A stretch of DNA of 9,068 bases from Candidatus Neomicrothrix sp. UBA7884 (GTDB lineage: Bacteria; Actinomycetota; Acidimicrobiia; Acidimicrobiales; MedAcidi-G1), in the NCBI GenBank assembly GCA_002501135.1, contig DLRQ01000041.1, positions 18,619-27,686 on the forward strand, written 5' to 3'. This document shows, in pieces, positions 1 to 6,195 of the stretch (its first letter is position 1; each line of letters begins with the position of its first letter). The position numbers and the translations under genes were made by a program. The notes under the pieces were generated by a model. That model did no database searches, was not told the DNA's origin, and saw only the letters and a list, made by a program, of their open reading frames with translations.

Positions 1-117
1 GGCCCAGAGCATGTTCTCGTTCGGAAGTATCTCCCGGTTGACGATCGCCGCAGTAAGCAACCTGACCTCGTTGATCCGCTCAGAAACCGAGGGGATCGGC
101 TGCACGTTCATTGCCAT
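1..117 (-). CDS. Probable acyl-CoA dehydrogenase, N-terminal fragment (runs off left edge)
   Basis: The minus strand is open from an ATG at 117-115 to the window edge and gives 39 residues beginning MAMNVQPIPSVSERINEVRL and ending in REILPNENMLWA. An ideal Shine-Dalgarno GGAGG lies at 130-126, eight bases before this ATG, which decides the start over the second ATG at 111-109. The pattern of an early helix followed by REILPNE resembles the N-terminal helical domain of flavin-dependent acyl-CoA dehydrogenases, which oxidise acyl-CoA thioesters at the alpha-beta bond. The FAD-binding and catalytic regions lie outside the window, so the family call rests on a short stretch and is tentative; that it is a real gene start is much surer. 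It is divergent from the oxidase operon and shares the 118-375 intergenic region with it. Confidence 0.5.
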   Translation of the reverse strand, partial: MAMNVQPIPSVSERINEVRLLTAAIVNREILPNENMLWA

Positions 118-201
118 GGTCGACACCTCCGATCTGATTCGGGACGCGACCCCGGGGACCCGGGACCACACACCACCGTCGCATCCCGGCCGGCCGATCC
201 G

Positions 202-221
202 CTAGGGACGATGGTCCCGAC
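202..221. promoter_or_regulatory. DosR/DevR-like palindrome GGGAC-GATG-GTCCC
   Basis: The perfect half-sites GGGAC (205-209) and GTCCC (214-218) are separated by four bases. Compared with the DosR box as I remember it (TTSGGGACTWWAGTCCCSAA), 15 of the 20 positions of 202-221 agree. It lies 85-104 bases upstream of the acyl-CoA dehydrogenase start and about 155 bases upstream of the subunit II start, so it could serve either promoter. Its identity as a regulator site is inferred from the match and from two further copies in the window. Confidence 0.4.
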
Positions 222-273
222 GGCAACGACGCTGCCAGTCGATCCCAGACAACGGACAGCCTGAAAACAGACA

Positions 274-299
274 CCGACAGGGACCTTGGTCCCTGTCGG
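274..299. promoter_or_regulatory. Perfect 12-bp inverted repeat containing GGGAC-CTTG-GTCCC
   Basis: The arms CCGACAGGGACC (274-285) and GGTCCCTGTCGG (288-299) are exact reverse complements around a TT centre. The core at 280-293 is a second GGGAC-N4-GTCCC site; against the full 20-base DosR consensus only 12 positions agree, because the flanks differ. It sits about 76 bases before the GTG of subunit II, in the leader or promoter region of the oxidase operon. A two-base loop is poor for an RNA hairpin and no T-run follows on the plus strand, so a dimeric protein operator is favoured over a terminator. On the minus strand a short T-rich stretch follows, but no gene would end there. Confidence 0.45.
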
Positions 300-375
300 G
301 CGCGTCTGGCGCTCCGTACCGTTCACGGCAGTGGGGCTGGTCGGCCCCTACGCGACGTGAGGATGGGGGCCAGGG

Positions 376-1122
376 GTGGATCAAGACCGGAGAAACGACT
401 GGATCTGGTTTGGCTCTCTGTGGGCCATCTTTTCAGCAATCGGCTTCTATCTGGTGCTCGGCATCGACCTGCTGCCGGCACAGTGGGCCCACGAGGCCGA
501 AATTGTCGACGATGCCTACATCCTCCTCATGGGCCTCTCAATTCCCATCTTCGCCGGCGTCGCAGCCGCCCTCCTCACCAGCCTCCTGCGCTTTCGCGTT
601 CAGGTCGACGACATCCCGACCGAAGACGGCCCTCCTGTCCACAACAACCGCAACTTCGTGCGACTGTGGGTGGCCTCGACGCTCATCTTGGCCCTGATGA
701 TCACGGTCAACCCGGGCTTCATCGGCATCGCCGAACTCCGCGGTGAGCCGAGCGCCGACATCGTCGTCGAGGTCCAGGCCCAGCGCTGGTCATGGAAGGT
801 CAACTACGAAAACGGTGCCGAGACCTTCAACCAACTCTACCTTCCAGCCGACAGGCGGGTCCGGTTCGACATCACCTCCCTCGACCTCGTCCACTCCTTC
901 TGGATCCCCGGATTCCGGGTGAAGATCGACGCCGTCCCGGGAAGGGTCACCTATCTCTACGTGACACCCGAGGGCGTCGGATCCTTCGAGGACGACTTCA
1001 ACCTGAGGGTGCAGTGCGCAGAGATCTGTGGTCTCGGCCACGCCCAGATGGCAATGCCGGTAACCGTGCTGTCACCCGCCGACTTCGATGCCTGGGTCAC
1101 CGACCTGGCAGAAGGAGCCTGA
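376..1122 (+). CDS. ctaC: Cytochrome c oxidase subunit II (CuA subunit)
   Basis: This 248-residue protein takes electrons from the soluble donor through the binuclear CuA centre and passes them to haem a in subunit I. The CuA ligands are visible as H173 (in LVHSFWIPGF) and C214-x3-C218-x3-H222-x2-M225 (CAEICGLGHAQM), with E216 between the cysteines and the aromatic stretch QRWSWKVNY at about 136-144. Hydrophobic segments lie at about 9-33, 47-71 and 97-118; the usual subunit has two helices plus a signal sequence, so the first may be an uncleaved signal anchor (no lipobox cysteine is seen). There is no fused cytochrome c domain. GTG at 376 is the first in-frame start after a stop at 358-360; the ribosome site is weak (purine-rich 359-375). 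It is the first gene of the operon and is followed by subunit I six bases later. Confidence 0.96.
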   Translation: MDQDRRNDWIWFGSLWAIFSAIGFYLVLGIDLLPAQWAHEAEIVDDAYILLMGLSIPIFAGVAAALLTSLLRFRVQVDDIPTEDGPPVHNNRNFVRLWVASTLILALMITVNPGFIGIAELRGEPSADIVVEVQAQRWSWKVNYENGAETFNQLYLPADRRVRFDITSLDLVHSFWIPGFRVKIDAVPGRVTYLYVTPEGVGSFEDDFNLRVQCAEICGLGHAQMAMPVTVLSPADFDAWVTDLAEGA

Positions 1123-1128
1123 TTCATC

Positions 1129-2982
1129 ATGCGACAACTTCTCCGGGCCGTCATCTTCGGCATCCTCGGATACCTGATCGGAGCGACCCTCACCTGGCTT
1201 GTCCGGGGCGGATCCCTCGGCGACGAGGTGTGCGTGGTGTTCGGTTACGTCGTCGGACTGGTCGGCTGGCTATTCGGAATCGGAATGGGCGACACCTGGG
1301 TCCGCGAGTGGTTCGGCCTTCCCGCCCGGGAGTCCGATGTCACCGGCTGGAAGCGCTACCTGGGCTTCTCAACCGACCACAAGGTCATCGGCGTCCAGTA
1401 CCTCGCAACCTTCATCGTTGTGCTGCTGCTGGGCGGCGTCGCAGCCATGATCATCAGGTTCGAGTTGGCTCAGGCGGGCGAAGGCATCCTCAACGCCGAC
1501 CGCTACAACCAGGTCATGAGCATGCACGGCATCCTCATGGTCGCCGTAGCAGTTGCGGCGATCCTCGGCTCGTTCGGCAACTACCTCGTACCGATCATGA
1601 TCGGTGCCGACGACATGGCGTTCCCACGGCTGAACGCAGTGACCTTCTGGTTGATCCCACCGGTGGCCATCGGTCTGCTGGCCGCCCCCACACTCGGCAG
1701 CTTCGACGCCGGCTGGACCGCCTACCCGCCGCTCAGCGTCGTCAACAACGGTGGCCAGATCCTGTTTGTGCTGGCCGTAACCACCTTCGGCCTCTCCTCG
1801 ATACTCGGTGGCCTCAACGTCATCACCACCATCGTCACCATGCGTGCTCCGGGAATGACCTGGGGCAGGTTGCCGATCTTCGTATGGGCAGCATTCGCGG
1901 CATCAATGATCAGCCTGCTCACAACCCAGTTCTTTGCAGCGTCGCTCGTGCTCATCGCCATGGACAGGGTGGCCGGAACCGTCTTCTTCGACGGTGGTGC
2001 CGGCGGAGACCCGCTTCTCTACCAGCACCTCTTCTGGTTCTACTCACACCCGGCGGTCTACGTCATGGTCCTACCGGGCTTCGGCCTGGTGCTCGAGACC
2101 ATCACCCACATGTCGCGCAAACCGCTGTTCGCCTACAAGGCAGTCGTGGTGTCACTGCTCACGATCGCCGGCCTGAGCGTCATCGTGTGGGCACACCACA
2201 TGTTCACCAGCGGCATGGCCGAGTACCTGCACGGTCCGTTCATGTTCGCCACCGAGATGATCTCCGTCCCCACGGGCGTGATCTTCCTCTCGGCGATGGC
2301 GACCCTGTGGCGGGGCAAGCTGTGGATGAAGACACCGCTCTTCTTCGCCATGATCTGGATCTTCCAGTTTCTCATGGGTGGGGTGACCGGCATCTTCCTG
2401 GCCGACGTGGTCACCGACGTGAGCCTCCACGACAGCTACTTCGTGGTCGCCCACTTCCACTACACGATCATGGGCGGAATGATCTTCGCCTTCCTGACCG
2501 GGATCTTCTTCTGGTTCCCGAAGATCACAGGCCGCATGATCAACGACCGACTGGGGATCATCTTCGCCCTGTGGCTGACCATCGGCTTCCAACTCACGTT
2601 CCTGCCACAGTTCTGGCTGGGAACAAATGGCATGAACCGGCGCATTGCCGACTACCCGGACCAGTTGGAGGGGGCAAACCTGTTTTCCTCGATCTCGGCC
2701 TTCTTCCTCGGCGGTAGCTTCCTGCTGCTCATCTACATCCTGCTCTCCGCGGCGAGACGCGGCCCGAAGGCCGGCGACAACCCCTGGAACGCAAGCACCC
2801 TCGAATGGCAGGTTTCCTCTCCCCCACCCGAGCACAACTTCTCCGGCCAACCAACCGTGGTCGGCCACCCGTACGGGTACGGAACCGCCGACTCACGCCA
2901 TGCAGAGTTCGCCGGAATGACAGCGGTCGGGCTTGCAGAACCTGAACAGGCCGGGACGGGCGAAGGAGGGGACAATGAGTGA
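1129..2982 (+). CDS. ctaD: Cytochrome c oxidase subunit I, type A2-like, with variant K-channel
   Basis: This 617-residue catalytic subunit reduces O2 to water at the haem a3/CuB centre and pumps protons. Haem a ligands are H133 and H444, haem a3 ligand H442 (AHFHY), CuB ligands H307, H356 and H357, and the cross-linked tyrosine Y311. The D-channel residues D162 and N169 (GADDMAFPRLN) and the arginine pair R504-R505 are present. Helix VI reads YSHPAVY (305-311) instead of GHPEVY, so the channel glutamate is A309, as in type A2 oxidases. In PTGVI (381-385) isoleucine stands where the K-channel lysine is expected, and L322 replaces the K-channel serine. Residues 1-60 add two hydrophobic segments (about 5-25, 33-53) before the usual start around WKRYLGFSTDHK. 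GAAGGAG at 1111-1117 precedes the ATG by 11 bases. The last eight bases overlap the next gene. Confidence 0.97.
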   Translation: MRQLLRAVIFGILGYLIGATLTWLVRGGSLGDEVCVVFGYVVGLVGWLFGIGMGDTWVREWFGLPARESDVTGWKRYLGFSTDHKVIGVQYLATFIVVLLLGGVAAMIIRFELAQAGEGILNADRYNQVMSMHGILMVAVAVAAILGSFGNYLVPIMIGADDMAFPRLNAVTFWLIPPVAIGLLAAPTLGSFDAGWTAYPPLSVVNNGGQILFVLAVTTFGLSSILGGLNVITTIVTMRAPGMTWGRLPIFVWAAFAASMISLLTTQFFAASLVLIAMDRVAGTVFFDGGAGGDPLLYQHLFWFYSHPAVYVMVLPGFGLVLETITHMSRKPLFAYKAVVVSLLTIAGLSVIVWAHHMFTSGMAEYLHGPFMFATEMISVPTGVIFLSAMATLWRGKLWMKTPLFFAMIWIFQFLMGGVTGIFLADVVTDVSLHDSYFVVAHFHYTIMGGMIFAFLTGIFFWFPKITGRMINDRLGIIFALWLTIGFQLTFLPQFWLGTNGMNRRIADYPDQLEGANLFSSISAFFLGGSFLLLIYILLSAARRGPKAGDNPWNASTLEWQVSSPPPEHNFSGQPTVVGHPYGYGTADSRHAEFAGMTAVGLAEPEQAGTGEGGDNE

Positions 2983-3202
2983 CAACTCCCACGACACAGC
3001 GGGGCTCATGACTGTGATCCAGCGCGGCTGGTTCACTGCAGGTGCCCTGGCCGTCCTGACCCTCGTCGAGTACGTCGTGGCAACGACCGTCGATGCTCCC
3101 ACACTGTGGCTCCTGCCCTTCATCGTCGCCAAGGGAGGCCTCATCCTCGAGGTCTTCATGCACTCCAGCGACCTCAAGACCCTCGACGGAGGTAACGCCT
3201 GA
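2975..3202 (+). CDS. ctaF: Cytochrome c oxidase subunit IV-like small membrane protein
   Basis: This 75-residue protein has two predicted helices (about 20-38 and 43-62) and the pattern VEY...LPFIVAKGGLILEVFMH, typical of the small subunit IV family of bacterial haem-copper oxidases, thought to help assembly or stability. The ATG at 2975 is chosen because AAGGAGGGG at 2963-2971 lies directly before it; a longer reading from 2933 would run through this ribosome site. The start overlaps the end of subunit I by eight bases, and its TGA at 3200-3202 shares one base with the ATG of subunit III, so the three genes are translationally coupled. Position and length fit the family; sequence identity in this family is low, so the call leans partly on context. 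Confidence 0.85.
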   Translation: MSDNSHDTAGLMTVIQRGWFTAGALAVLTLVEYVVATTVDAPTLWLLPFIVAKGGLILEVFMHSSDLKTLDGGNA

Positions 3203-3789
3203 TGGCCATGACCACCACCCCAGAGGCTGTCCACAGCCGGGCCGAGGCCACGTACCGCCCGGCTGCCAACAGGCTCGGCCTCTGGCTATTCCTCGCCTCA
3301 GAGACGTTCCTGTTCTCGGCTTTCATCTCGTCAAGGTTCGTGGTGTCGGGGACCGATCAGCCCGAACACCTCAACCAGGGCCTCGCCCTCCTGTTGACCC
3401 TGCTGCTGCTCTGGTCGAGCATCAGCGCCTTCCGAGCCGAGGCCGCCATGGCCCACGACAACCGTCGCCTGTTTCACCGCGAGATGCTCACAACCATCGT
3501 GTTGGGAGCGCTGTTCCTTGTGGGTGTGGGAGTCGAGTTCAACGAGGCTCTCACCGACTTCCCGGCGAACACCATCTACGGAAGTTCGTTCTTCATGCTC
3601 ATCGGCCTGCACGCATTCCACGTGCTAACCGGCATTCTGGCTCTCGGCGTCGTCTGGAATCTGGGCCGCCTGGGCCACTACGGGTCCGACAACCACTGGC
3701 CCGTCGAGGGCGTCGTCAAGTACTGGCACTTCGTCGACCTCATGTGGGTAGCCATCTACCCAACCCTCTACCTCTTCGGCGGCTCGTGA
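3202..3789 (+). CDS. ctaE: Cytochrome c oxidase subunit III
   Basis: This 195-residue integral membrane protein has about five helices (25-48, 59-78, 98-118, 126-151, 172-192), the short bacterial form rather than the seven-helix mitochondrial form. Family signatures are LASETFLFSAF (31-41, with the conserved helix glutamate E34), GLHAFHVLTG (135-144) and the C-terminal YWHFVDLMW (174-182). Subunit III has no cofactor; it stabilises the active site and supports proton uptake through the D-channel. The ATG at 3202 follows GGAGG (3188-3192) by nine bases; a second ATG at 3208 is possible but less well spaced. Its stop overlaps the GTG of the next gene by four bases. Confidence 0.95.
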   Translation: MAMTTTPEAVHSRAEATYRPAANRLGLWLFLASETFLFSAFISSRFVVSGTDQPEHLNQGLALLLTLLLLWSSISAFRAEAAMAHDNRRLFHREMLTTIVLGALFLVGVGVEFNEALTDFPANTIYGSSFFMLIGLHAFHVLTGILALGVVWNLGRLGHYGSDNHWPVEGVVKYWHFVDLMWVAIYPTLYLFGGS

Positions 3790-4430
3790 TCACACGCCGT
3801 TCGCTGCGGCCACAGGCCGACGAACAGTGCAGCACCGGCATACACGGCATACGCGAAGCCGCTCTTGTAGTAGCGGGCACCACCACGGCCGTATTCCTCG
3901 TCTGCCTGGTCGCCTTGTGGATCTTTGCAGGCCCCGGAAGGGCACGTGAGCGGCGCGAGATCGTGATCCCGGCTGGTACGGCCGACCTCATCGCTGCGGG
4001 TGAAAATCCGCTGGACCTGCCCGCCAACTGGAGCTTCCGCAGCGGCGACGTCCTGGTCCTCGACAACCGCGACGACGTCGGCCACTACGTGGGGGCATGG
4101 TTCTCCCCCTACGGCGAGGTCACCGAGATCACCGTCACCGCCTCTGCCACCGTGTTTTGCACACTTCACCCAGCGGGCCAGATCTACATTGACGTGACAC
4201 CCAGGCGGACCGACTGGATGCTGGCCGTTCCACCGACACTCCTGATAGGTCCAGCCTTCGGGCTTGTCCTCCTTATGGCCCTCCGGATGCTGCAACGCCT
4301 CGAGGATCCGGAAACCGTCGCTGCAGCAGAGGCCGCCCGGCGACGCAGGCGTGACCGGGAACCCGAGCCGGTTGCGCCGGGTGCCACAGGGAATCCGGGA
4401 CTTTCGTCCCTAATAACAGGCCCGGAGTAG
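3786..4430 (+). CDS. Two-helix membrane protein with an extracytoplasmic cupredoxin-like domain, oxidase-associated
   Basis: This 214-residue protein has a first helix (about 26-49), an outside domain (about 55-143), a second helix (about 144-168) and a charged C-terminal tail with an arginine run (185-189). The outside domain ends in a strand carrying C125-T-L-H128-P-A-G-Q132, and H100 lies in DVGHYVG. H, C-x2-H and a following Gln or Met is the layout of a type 1 copper site, with Gln as possible axial ligand. The GTG at 3786 overlaps the subunit III stop (GTGA), implying translational coupling; no separate ribosome site is seen. The open frame extends upstream to 3093 but that part is the shadow of subunits IV and III. 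It may carry electrons to CuA, deliver copper, or be an accessory subunit. I do not recognise a named family. Confidence 0.8.
   Translation: MITRRSLRPQADEQCSTGIHGIREAALVVAGTTTAVFLVCLVALWIFAGPGRARERREIVIPAGTADLIAAGENPLDLPANWSFRSGDVLVLDNRDDVGHYVGAWFSPYGEVTEITVTASATVFCTLHPAGQIYIDVTPRRTDWMLAVPPTLLIGPAFGLVLLMALRMLQRLEDPETVAAAEAARRRRRDREPEPVAPGATGNPGLSSLITGPE
4394..4413. promoter_or_regulatory. DosR/DevR-like box GGGAC-TTTC-GTCCC upstream of the cupredoxin lipoprotein
   Basis: The half-sites GGGAC (4397-4401) and GTCCC (4406-4410) are four bases apart, and 17 of 20 positions agree with the DosR box as I remember it, including the flanking T and AA. The site lies inside the last codons of the preceding gene and 52-71 bases upstream of the GTG at 4465 (97-116 before the preferred TTG), a plausible place for an activator site driving the lipoprotein gene. 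Function is inferred. Confidence 0.5.
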
Positions 4431-4449
4431 CGCCAGAGTTACTCAGGCG
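4431..4449 (+). terminator. Small interrupted hairpin just after the oxidase operon
   Basis: Directly after the TAG of the operon's last gene, CGCC-A-GAG pairs with CTC-A-GGCG around a TTA loop (seven pairs and one A-A mismatch). No T-run follows, so it is at best a weak terminator; transcription may continue into the cupredoxin gene. Confidence 0.25.
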
Positions 4450-4509
4450 TCAGGGGACCATTCCGTGACCAGATCTAAACCCAGTCCTACGCGAACAAAG
4501 GAAACAAAG

Positions 4510-4953
4510 TTGAAGCACGCAACCATCAAGAAGTTGACCGCCGTGGCCCTGGCCGCCGCAATCACGCTCCCCCTCGCAGCATGTGGCGGTGGAAGCGACG
4601 GCGCCACCAGCGACTCTGCAGCTCCATCCTCCTCATCGACCATCTCTGTCGAGGGAACTGAGTTCAAGTTCGCTCCAGCCGACGTGAGCGTGAAGGCCGG
4701 TCAGGCGGTGACCGTGACCTTTGACAACCTGGGTGCTGTGGACCACGAGTGGGCGGTTCTCCGAGAGGGAACCCAGATAAAGGCCGAAACCGACTTCAAG
4801 GAATCGATGGTCCTGCTCGAGGTTGAGGCCATTCCGGCCGGTACATCGGCAACCCAGACATTCACCTTCGACAAGGCCGGGCGCTACCAGATCATCTGCG
4901 CCCTGCCGGGCCACTTCGCGGCTGGCATGAAGGGAACCCTGACGGTCTCCTGA
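4510..4953 (+). CDS. Blue copper (cupredoxin) lipoprotein
   Basis: This is a secreted, lipid-anchored type 1 copper protein of 147 residues. From the TTG at 4510 it begins MKHATIKKL, followed by a hydrophobic stretch and the lipobox LAAC with C25 as lipidation site, then a Gly/Ser/Ala linker and the copper domain. Ligands are H79 (DHEWAV), C130, H135 and M140 (C-x4-H-x4-M in CALPGHFAAGM). TTG is preferred because AAAGGA (4497-4502) is well placed and the result is a normal lipoprotein signal. A GTG at 4465 with AGGGGA seven bases before it would add 15 residues and cannot be excluded. It probably moves electrons outside the membrane; beside an oxidase without a cytochrome c gene, it is a candidate donor to CuA. 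The partner is inferred. Confidence 0.9.
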   Translation: MKHATIKKLTAVALAAAITLPLAACGGGSDGATSDSAAPSSSSTISVEGTEFKFAPADVSVKAGQAVTVTFDNLGAVDHEWAVLREGTQIKAETDFKESMVLLEVEAIPAGTSATQTFTFDKAGRYQIICALPGHFAAGMKGTLTVS

Positions 4954-4975
4954 CCAGCACGGCTCTACAGGCCAG

Positions 4976-6160
4976 CTACTGCGATTCCCTTCCCAGGAGC
5001 CTTCCGGCATACCACCGGGCAAAGTTGGCGACGCTCGGCTCAAGGTACGAGAACATGCCCTGACGGGCGAACGGCGAACGCATCCCTGCATGCTGTTCCT
5101 CCAGCATGGGGATGTCCTCTTCGAGGGCCATGTCGAACCGCTCGTAGTAGGAGCTGACCCTCTCGGGAAAGTCGGGATGGTCGATGGTTGACTGCGGAAA
5201 GCTCACCACCTGGGCACAACGACATCGATCGGGCCCGTCTGGGTACACCTCGTAGAGCCACATGGCATCAGACCCCAGGGCGACGATGATGTTAGGGAAC
5301 AGCCAGGAATAGCGAACACCGGCACGTAGCCGGCCCTCCAGCTGGCTGATCACCGGCAATGCCTTTTCCTGGGTTCCGTCGAGGAGGCCTCCGGTGCCAT
5401 CTGTGGTCCCGAAGTGTGTGGCGAACCCACCGCGAACGACCTCCGCATCGTCGGGCTCGTCATAGGTGTGGTCGATGCTGGTCGGGTGCACGTACGGAAG
5501 GTGGTAATACTCGTTGAATACCTCGGCGAAGGCCTTCCAGTTGCAGTCAACGGTGAACTCACGGCGCCTGGCGGTGACCATTGAGTCCACCGGCCATGCC
5601 TCGTGGACAGCCGGGAAGTCGCCGATCCACGTGTCAATCGGGGGAGGATCATCCTCGAAGCTCACAAGGACGAACCCGGCTACCTCAGCCAGCGCGAACT
5701 CCGCCAGACCGTGCTCGCCCTTCTCGAAACCGTGGGTGCGACCCATGCTCGGTGCCGCCAGCAGCCGACCATCGAGCCCGTAGGTCCAGAAGTGGAAGCG
5801 GCACCGCATCCGGGTGCAGTTCCCCTCTCCCAGCATCACCTGCGCCGACCTGTGGCTACAGCTGTTGGCGTAGGCGTGCAGGCCCCCGTCAGCGCCCCGG
5901 ACAACCACCACGGGCACACCGCCGAGTTCCATTGCGCTGTAGTCACCTACCTCAGGCCAGCGGTCAGTGCGACCAACCCCGACCCATCCGGAACGGAACA
6001 CCGCCTCCTGCTCAACTGCGAACACCACGGGGTCCGTGTAACAGGCCGGTGGAAGGGTCCGCATCGTGTCAGATGGGCCGGTACAACGACCAAGGTCGGC
6101 CGTCACGCCAGTGGGGAGAACCGCCACCCGTTCATCAAGGCCGTACATTCGCCGGAGCAT
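4976..6160 (-). CDS. Rieske non-haem iron oxygenase, alpha subunit
   Basis: This 394-residue protein has an N-terminal Rieske domain binding a [2Fe-2S] cluster through C101-x-H103 and C120-x2-H123, then a catalytic domain with the mononuclear iron ligands H220 and H225 (YYHLPYVH) and probably D349 (LEEDIPMLEEQ). The bridging residue three before H220, aspartate in most of the family, is E217. Glutamate there is known from CntA, the carnitine monooxygenase, so a quaternary amine-type substrate is possible but not shown. A reductase partner is not in the window. The ATG at 6160 is the longest reading; no ribosome site supports it, and M33, just before LPPACYTDP where homologues usually begin, is an alternative. 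It lies 35 bases after the selenoprotein on the same strand and ends 22 bases from the convergent cupredoxin gene. Confidence 0.92.
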   Translation of the reverse strand: MLRRMYGLDERVAVLPTGVTADLGRCTGPSDTMRTLPPACYTDPVVFAVEQEAVFRSGWVGVGRTDRWPEVGDYSAMELGGVPVVVVRGADGGLHAYANSCSHRSAQVMLGEGNCTRMRCRFHFWTYGLDGRLLAAPSMGRTHGFEKGEHGLAEFALAEVAGFVLVSFEDDPPPIDTWIGDFPAVHEAWPVDSMVTARRREFTVDCNWKAFAEVFNEYYHLPYVHPTSIDHTYDEPDDAEVVRGGFATHFGTTDGTGGLLDGTQEKALPVISQLEGRLRAGVRYSWLFPNIIVALGSDAMWLYEVYPDGPDRCRCAQVVSFPQSTIDHPDFPERVSSYYERFDMALEEDIPMLEEQHAGMRSPFARQGMFSYLEPSVANFARWYAGRLLGRESQ

Positions 6161-6195
6161 AGGGCTGAGACAGGGCGCGGCTCCAGCCGGAACGG

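Noticed and set aside
141..166. Further GGGAC half-sites at 141-145, 155-159 and 162-166
   Set aside because: None is followed by GTCCC at four bases, and the stretch is a GC-rich run, so they are not counted as sites.
792..2717. A 641-residue open frame on the plus strand
   Set aside because: It is a frame-shifted shadow of subunits II and I, rich in Arg, Pro and His as expected from high GC content, with no family signature.
2152..2868. A 238-residue minus-strand frame inside subunit I
   Set aside because: It is antisense to conserved oxidase helices and full of acidic and His-rich low-complexity sequence typical of a shadow.
3093..3785. Upstream part of the long frame ending at 4430
   Set aside because: It overlaps subunits IV and III in another phase and has the composition of a shadow; the real start is the coupled GTG at 3786.
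4397..4410. GGGAC-TTTC-GTCCC as an intrinsic terminator
   Set aside because: The stem has only five pairs, lies before the stop codon and is followed by no T-run.
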